40,633 nt of DNA from Candidatus Margulisiibacteriota bacterium (GTDB lineage: Bacteria > Margulisbacteria > Riflemargulisbacteria > GWF2-39-127): positions 1-40,633 of the forward strand of contig QKMY01000051.1 of the NCBI GenBank assembly GCA_003242895.1, in the 5' to 3' direction. The notes beneath the pieces were generated by a model. It worked only from the letters and a program-made list of their open reading frames with translations. It had not been told where the DNA came from and ran no database searches. Shown here piece after piece: positions 31,001 to 40,000 of this stretch (position 1 is its first letter; every line of letters begins with the position of its first letter). The position numbers and the translations under genes were made by a program.

Positions 31001-34000
31001 TAAGTATCGTTTCTGGGTGAAGGGTTCATACACTTCCGGGGATGTAATTATTACTTTTATTTCCGGGGCCTGGAGTTATGCAAATGATGCCGGAGTAACA
31101 GCCGATAGCACTTTTGCCGGAACGGCATTTGTTGCTACTCCTTCAACAATTAACAGACATTACATAGATATCAGTTATAAGCCTTCCTCCGGGGAAGAAC
31201 TCGATGCTTCTTCTATTATAGACGGAGCTCCTGAGTTTAGTCTTAGCGGTGCTGGAACGGCTGGTGTTGTGCTATCAGGCAATATTCCAACACTACTTCC
31301 GGGAACTATGATCTATCGTTATTATTTTGATGGGGCATTCACTGAAGGTGCCGTAAATATTGATTTTATTGCCGGGACCTGGCAGGATATTACGACAACG
31401 AATCTAGCCCAGACCAAGGGTTTTACTATAGTGGCATTGACCGCCTCAGTAGTTGATCCTGGTGCAGTTTCTTCTATTGATAGAACTACGCTTAATACCA
31501 GAAAATATATTGATATCAGTTTTAATACTATTGCCGGAACAGCACTGAACGCGGCTAGTGTTATTGACGCAACTCCAGAGTTTATACTATCAGGTACGGG
31601 CAAAGGTACGGCTGCACTTGATCCGTCTGTTGCTCCTGTACTGGTTGACGCAGCGACAAATACCTACAGGTACACGTTTACAGGTGCTTTTGTTACCGGG
31701 ACAGTTGCTATTGAATTTATTGAAGGCAGTTGGTCGGATTCATTAGGAAATACTGCAAGTTCCAGCACTCAGTCGTTTAATGTAATGGAAGAAATAGGGA
31801 CTGCCGATTCTTCCGGTCGTTCTTTCATGATAATGATACAGGGCGGAATTGAACTGCAAGCCCTTGGTCTTCTTGAAGAGCCTTTACTTGAAATCCGAGG
31901 CCAGGTTATTTTCGATCTTAATTTTGAGCGTAAAGTATTCGCAGTTGATATGTCCGGAACTGTTAAGGTCTACAAGCTAGGCAATATTGCTTCCGGTGCA
32001 GGCAGGTTTATCCTTGATGCTTCTGACAAAACCGATGGTACTCCACAATTCTGGGGCGTAGTAAAATTACAGACAAATTTTGCTTTCCTTGAGCAGTATG
32101 GTGTTTTTATCACCGGAGAAGCTCTTTTACAGATAAATACGACATCTGTAGAAAAGGTTGAGGCTTTAACTTTTGAAGGAATACCTGGAGACGTTCTTTT
32201 TCAGCTTGTAGACCTTTCATTGATAAGTTCCCTGCCGATAGTACAATTGCAACGTAATAATGTTAGTCAGGCATGGAAAGATTTATTCGCGCTGCCTGCA
32301 AATGGTGGGATCATTCTTGGGGCAGGTGCAACTGTAGAGTCGACAGTGGCTGGTCAAAAATGGCGTATTATTGATGGGCAAAAACAATATTTTATTCAAA
32401 AAGAACTAGTCAACGGAAATTATGTTCTTAATGTGCGTGGTGAAATCCAGTCTTTTAACCTGGCCCCTAAGAGTTTCTTAATTCAAGTGGTTGGTACAAT
32501 GCTTGTAAAAGATCCGGTACATCCGGCGGCTGATCCGATTTTTGTCCTTGGCGGCGGGTTTGTCCTTAGTATTAATACTGAGAAAATAGAGATTTTTGTA
32601 ACGGCAACATTGAGTGTTGGCGGAGAATCGGGGATTAATGCTGAGGCAACAGGTCTGTTGGTTATTGTTATGTCCGGAGCTAATACTGGTGTAGCCGGAA
32701 TGCTGGATATTTCTGCCAGTTCATCAGTAATACCTGGATTGCCTCCCCTGCCTGGTATTTTTGAAATGACCGGCAAAGTTAAGGTAATGTTTAATACAAC
32801 TATGAAGGATCAGGTTTTTATTATGCCTGATGCCTTTATTCCTTTATTGTCAGCAGGCCAGTCAACACGTGTTGAAATATATAAGGCCGCACCTAATGAC
32901 AATGGGACCCCGACAGCAGATCCGGCTGCAATTTATATCAAGCTTACTCTCCTTGCCGAAGTCAAACTTATGAATCTCATTTATTTATATGGGTTTGTCG
33001 GTGTAACAATCAATTTAGACGGGGAAGGCGCTCCGATCGACACAACAGTTACCGGTGCGGTTGGTACTAATATCAGTTTTCTCGGCGCCATGTCCGGGAC
33101 AATTTATTTTAGAATTTTTACCGGAGCTGATCCCGGTGTTGTCGGACGGGTCCAATTGACCCTATCCAGTAAAGGGATCATTCCAGGGATCAATCTCAGT
33201 GGAGAATTCGTACTGGAATTTAATACCTATGCGACGGACAAGACCGTTACTACTTTTATGATCGATCCTGAGACCGGGCTTCTTGAGCGTAACTCAACTA
33301 CTGGTGATCTTGAACTCGGTCCTGCTACTTTGCATTCTGGTATGAAATTATACCTTAAGGGCGATCTGGCTATCGCGGGGATGGTAACTCTACATGGATT
33401 ATTTGTTTTTACGATTAGTGACAGTCTGGAGATCTATGCTGAGGCGTCTCTTGATATGTCGCCTTTTGCCAGCTTGAATGTGGTTGGATATTTGTATGTT
33501 GGAGCTCCAGGGCTTGTTGCCAGCCTCCAGGTAGATGTCGGTGTCGATTTTGGTGCTGCGCTTGGTTTAGAGTTTAGCGGTTCGGCACTTATCCAGCTGA
33601 ATACCACTGGGGTCAACAAGACTGTGCCGGGGAATGCGACAGTTATTGCTCCTGGGTTCAGGTTCCATATTGACGCGGCAATTAAGTTCAAGAATTTTGC
33701 TACCGGGTCGGGTTCTCTTGATATCCTTATAACTAATAGTCAATTCGAAATGCAGTTTGCCCTTAGTTTTTCAATTGGCGGTTTCTGTTTTGATGCTAGT
33801 GGCGGGGCTGGGGTCTATAGTGACGGTATTGTATTATGGGTGAATATTTCACTTAATGCCAATCTTGCAATAATAGATGTTACAGCTGCCGGTAAACTGC
33901 AGATCAATACGACGGGATCTGTCCATACCTATAACAAGGTATCAATCAAAGCTAATTCGTTTTATCTCTCACTGACCGGGGAGATCTCATTAATTAAAGT

Positions 34001-37000
34001 CCTTAAATTTAATGCTTCTTTTAAAGTAGTAGTAACTGGGGGTGAATGGCGTTTCGATTTTATTGCCAGTATTGATTTTTTTGGGATTGTAACCCTTAAC
34101 GGTTATGGCTATGTTGATTCCGACGGTAATTTCAGTGTGGACCTTAGTGGCAGGATGACTCTAGGGAGTTCCAGCTTCGGGTTGGTAGGCGATTTCAATT
34201 TTCATCTAAGCTCTGAGCTGATCAAGTCACCTCCACCATCTCAGGAAGAACATTATAAGTTTCTTTTGAGTGGTTCGGCCTCAGTAGAGGCGAGGGTGTT
34301 TGGTATCACACTTGGCGGCATTGGCCTGGGTTTTTCCTTTGGGGCTGAAGGTTCCGGTACTGTCAAAATTGAGCTAAGTGTTACTGTAAGTATTAAGATC
34401 CTTTTCGTTAGAATAAGCAAAACTGCTTATTTCACCATTGGTTATATGGAATTGCCAAAGCCTGTGTATCTGGCTGGTGATGCGGGCAATACGCCGGTGG
34501 CGGCGCATTCGTGGAGCGGAGGTAACCTTTATCTTAATATGGGAGATACCCGAGGACAATACAGGGATCTGGCAAATAGCGCACTCGATGAATCATATTT
34601 TATTGAGCAGGTTGCAGGGACTGCTCAGAATGCGACTATTAAGGTTACTGCCATGGGCCGCAGTAAAATATACGAGAATGTTACTGCGATCTATGCCGAT
34701 GGCGGCAATGGTAATGATTCGATAACTATTAAAGATAGTGTGAAGATCCCCGTATACATAAACGGGGGAGCCGGTGATGACATAATAATTTGTGATAGCA
34801 AAGGCCTTGTATCTATAAGTGCTGGTAGCGGGTCTGACTATATACATGCGTCCGGCAACGGTACTATTTATATTGAGGGTGGGGATGGCGATGATTATAT
34901 CGAATATACCGGGACAGGTACAACGACGCTGAAGGGTGATGCAGGCTCTGACCGTATTATCGGCGGCAGCGGAGCTGATACTATTTACGGTGGAAATGAT
35001 AATGATGAAATTGATGGTAATGGCGACGCAAATACTATTTATGCGGGCGCCGGAGATGACAAGATCAATCTTAATACTCTTGGTTTGGGCAGCACGATCT
35101 ATGGTGAAGGTGGGAACGATATTTTCGCACATTTCGCAACGGTCAATGCTGATAATATAGTGATTTCAACGCCGGCACAGGATAGAGTTTTAGCTCAATA
35201 TGTTAATGGGGGATCTATTAATTGCTACAATGTAGAGCAAATTGTTCTCGATGCTATGAGTGGTTCAGATAATATTACTGTTCGAGACCTGAGAAATTCC
35301 GGCTTGAACAAATTAACCGTTAATCTGGGGCAACAGGTAGTTACTACCGGATATGAATATGTTCTTGAAGACCTTGATGGCGATTCGGCAACAACAGGTG
35401 ACATCGTCAGCGTGTATACCCCGATTAGATCTGTATATAACGATGGAGCAACGGACACGATAACGATCGAAGGAAATGATACCGAGGATTCCTTTCTAGG
35501 ATATCTGATCAACTCTGATCCACTCACTGGCAAGATGCAGGATGTCAGGGTCGTTAACCAGGGAGTCAGTAATATCATCATTTCGGGCAGTGTCAGGTCT
35601 GAAAGCGATCGAGTGGTAATTGACGCCAAGGGGGGCAATGATACTCTTAACTTTTCTGGGTTTGGGCCAATCAGCGCAACAGATACAAAAATATATCCGG
35701 ATATAATAATTGTAGACCTTCGAGGCGGAGCGGGAAATGACCGGCTGATAGGAACTCAATATAGCGATATCCTTAACAGCGGGGACGGCGATGATCTTGT
35801 TACCGGAGGAGAAGGTAAAGACTATTTCTTTGATTCCGGCGGCAACGACACCTTACTGGAAACTAATAATAAAGATATGTCCTTATTCAATAATAAATTT
35901 GTTGTAGGTACTATCCTCAATAATTCCGGCGGAGTGTTCCTTAAAGAGACGTTTAAGAGTGATAGCGAGCTTGCAGCGATAATTAATAATAGTGATGATC
36001 CTGAGTTGACGCTAGCTGTTCTTGGTGATTGGTATTCCTCCGGTGCCGTAGTCGAAGATTTGAATAACATTTTTGATATCGCTATGATCTATGGTGGCAA
36101 AGGCAATAATACGATTGTTGTCGGGGACCTGGATAATTCGATCCGGGTAGGGGCAACGTCTATTTATGTCACTCCGTGGATCGGGACGGTATATATCGAT
36201 ACCAAAGGCAATGAAGCAGACATCTATGCGGAAAATATAATCCTGAATATGAGAGGTGCCAGCGGGTCTTATTACAATCTCGACAATAACGGAACCTCAG
36301 GCGTGTGCCAACTGGTTGTGAACGGCACTAACAAGTCGGATACCTATACTATGAACGCGTCCGGCAGCGGAGCTTATAGTGTCGGTAATCTTGTTGTCGG
36401 TGATGCAGGTAGTGTTTCTTCCGAAAAGATAATCTTCAGGGCGATGGATAGATTGATGATCAATTCTTATGCCGGTGATGATCATTTCTTATCAAATAAT
36501 ACAGCGATAATAACTATTGTAGATATGGGCAGCGGTGATGATGAAATAGTAATCGGAACAGTACCGATGATATCGGATACCGGTAATCGTACGTTAGAAT
36601 ATCCTAATGGTGTCCCGGTTGCTGATACTAATAATATGACTAATGGTAATTCGGCTCCATTGTTTATTTTGGGATCAGGTCAGAATGATCGATTTGAAGT
36701 TAATCATAATCGGGCTGCTTTGTATCTCCATGGGGGTGCAGGAAACGATATCTTTTTGCTTAAGACCTTTCTTGTTTTAAAAGAAAACACAACTAACCCT
36801 GATCAGATAACTAACTTGTCAAATGTTTTTGGTGGTTCAGGTATGAATCGCTATAATTACCTGCAGAATGCTCCGGTATCGATTAATGGCGGAACTGGTG
36901 TTGATACTATCGTAATTGTCGGGACCCCTATTGGCGATGTGTTCGTAATAACGGATACCTATGTTGCCGGTGCCGGTAGAATAGTTAATTTTAAGGGTAT

Positions 37001-40000
37001 AGAGCGTATCGAAGTAGACGGCGGCGGTGGGAACGATGATATCTACGTTTTAAGCACTCTGGCTACGCTAGAGGTTTCTGTTACCGGCGGTTCAGGTGAT
37101 GACACTATTCATTTAGGCGGCACACCTCCTCCAATGGTATTTGATCCTCCTTCTTACACCTATACGCCTCCTGCATTTATTGTTCAATTGCCTCCGGAAA
37201 TAGTATATGACAGCTATCACTATACTTTTAATAATTTTAGTTTTGAGATCAGCTGGGACCAGTGGTGCCAGGATGGAATGAATCCAAATGTTTCTATTCA
37301 GCGGTATATAAATGATCTTGTTAGTTTGTGCAATTGGTTAATTCCTTACTTTAGATTCGATAGTAGTTCCTATTCAGGTGTGAGCTGGGAGGAGATAGGT
37401 TCATGGTGGTCCTGGTTGTGGTGGTATGACGATACGATCTCTATTAATGTAGGTGCACTAAACTTTAATTACAGCGTAGGACATCCTGAGGCGCGTTCCA
37501 AAATAGTCCAGCCTCCTTCAGTTGTTGTTGATCCGCTGGCATACGCTTTCAAAGCTGAAGGCAGTTATGACATATCAGATATCAAAGGCAGGGTGACTAT
37601 TGATGGCGGTGGTCTTGAAGAAGATAAAGGAGACCGGTTGATTGTTCATAATCAGAGCGGGTCATCTCTACCAGGTCTTATTACTAACCGGTCTTCCAAA
37701 AGGATGGTCCAGGTAGGAGAAGATCAGCAGGGCAATCAGATATTTAAACAAGATTCGGATGAGCACGGGTTGATGGTAGACAATTACCAGAGCCTTGAAG
37801 GTCTAGGGCTACCGACCGGGACCAGGGTTGATACCGAGGCATATCGCGGAATTGAGATCTCCGGGATTGAAGAGTTGGAGGTAAGGCTGAGTGCCGGTAA
37901 TGACGATATATATATAGCTCAGGGAGAACTTCATCGATACGCTAATGGGGGGGATGCTTATATAAATGTAACCCCGGTTACCGGTATGAATAGCACTATA
38001 ATCGGTGGCGATGGTAATGATACCGTCTATGTCAGGCAGATCGGCGGGAAAGTGAATATACTTGGCGGCAGCGGAGATGATACGGTCTATATAAGTAGTA
38101 ATAATACACTAAGCGCAATTCACGATAATGTTACGTTCTTAGGTAATGATGATCTGGTCGAGAATGTTTATCAGGTAACAACCGTAAGTCTGGGAAGCTT
38201 GATGGACAATTTGCCGGAAGTTCTGGTAAATACGACTCCTCATTCCAATTTGTTTTACACTGATGCCAGCAATAACAAAGTATACTACGAATTACCACAG
38301 ACATTGCCAATCCTGCAGGATGATGGGCATGGTAAGGTAATTATGCATGTCGTGACCATAAACAGCAGCGGTGAGCTGGTAATGGATATGGTTCAGGAGA
38401 AGGCGATTCATGAGCGTGGCGTGCAGGAAAGAGGGGTTCAAAAAGAGGTTAACAATGTCTTAATCTATTTAGATGAGAGTGGGCAGGAAACCTCTGATAA
38501 TACCGGAATTCCATGTATTATTGATACGGTGGACGGTAGCCTGGTCTACTACAATTCAGATGGTCAGAAAGTGTTCACGAATACAGGCATTCGGGTAATC
38601 CTAACCGATGCTTCGGGCGCTTTGGTCTATCTTGATAATCAAAACCGCAAAACGTTTACCAATACCGGATTGCCATCGTTGATCACAGATTTTGTTAATG
38701 GGTCGCTGTTATATATTAATAATAATGGCTATAGGGTTTTTACGGTGACGAGCAAACCGGCATTAATCCCGGCCAACAGGACCCATACCGTTGATTACGA
38801 ACGTACTGAAATAATACACTCTGAAGGTGCAGGTAATGATACTTTATACATTATAGATACGAGCAATAACCTCGCGGTTAATGCAGTTCTTGATACCTAT
38901 CAATTATCAGAACTTGCCTATGATGGTACCGGCAGACCTTTGGTATATGAAGGTACCTCAAACCCAACTCAAAAAACATATTTTGGTGGTGAGCAGAAGG
39001 TTGACCTCGTAAGCGGTGAGCTCCTTTATTACACTGCTCAAGCACAAATTGATCCGTATACATTAGCTATTTATCAAGCAGGGGATCCTGTAAAAGATTC
39101 ATTTACCGGGGCTGTGATCTATGATCTATATGGCCAACCTGTCGTACACAAGGTAGGCGATCCGTTGCTTCATCTCAAAGGAGAGCCAGTTAAGCACATC
39201 AATGGTGAAAACCAAAAATATCTTGGTGGAGAACTTGTTTATGATGAAAATGGGCAGCAGGTATTTAACGCAGACGGTTCTGCTTTTACATATTTGCCCG
39301 GCCAGGTAAAAATGCACAACAGGCATGACGCCGTGGTGGACAAGAATGGAACTCAATTAACCTATTCCGGTGGAGAAGCTTATTATTATTACGGCGATGA
39401 AGCAGTCCAGATCGGTCAGCCGATGGTAGACGGCAGTGGTGCTCTGAAATTGGATTCAAACGGGAAGGTGCTCAGGTATACCATTACGACTATTAAGGAC
39501 CAGTTTAATAATTCTGTATTACATAGTCGCGGTGAGTTGGTATATCGACTAGTTGGTGGAGACGCGACCTTGATGTCGAATTGGGCGATCAAGACTCATG
39601 ATTCCGGAGATTTGAGATATTATCTCGGCAACGAAGTGAAGACTTATTTCGGAGGAGAACTGGCTTATTATGCTCAAGGTGAACAGGTACTGAACAGTTA
39701 TACATATAATCGAGTTACTGTATCTAACGGTATGAGCGGCTCTGTTTTCTATAAAGGTCTGGAAAACGTATACCTCTTATTGGGTAATGGGGCTGATATA
39801 GTAACTATAATGAGTACTCATAGCACACAGACGACGATAGATAGTGGAGACGGTAATGATAAGATAAATGTCAGGGCAATTTCCGGACAAACAACTATCA
39901 ATTCCGGTAATGATAATGACCTGATCAATGTTGGTAGTTATGCGGGGAACTGGGATATAGCTGGGAATCCGCAGCTGCTCAATGTTAATGGGCGCGTAAA

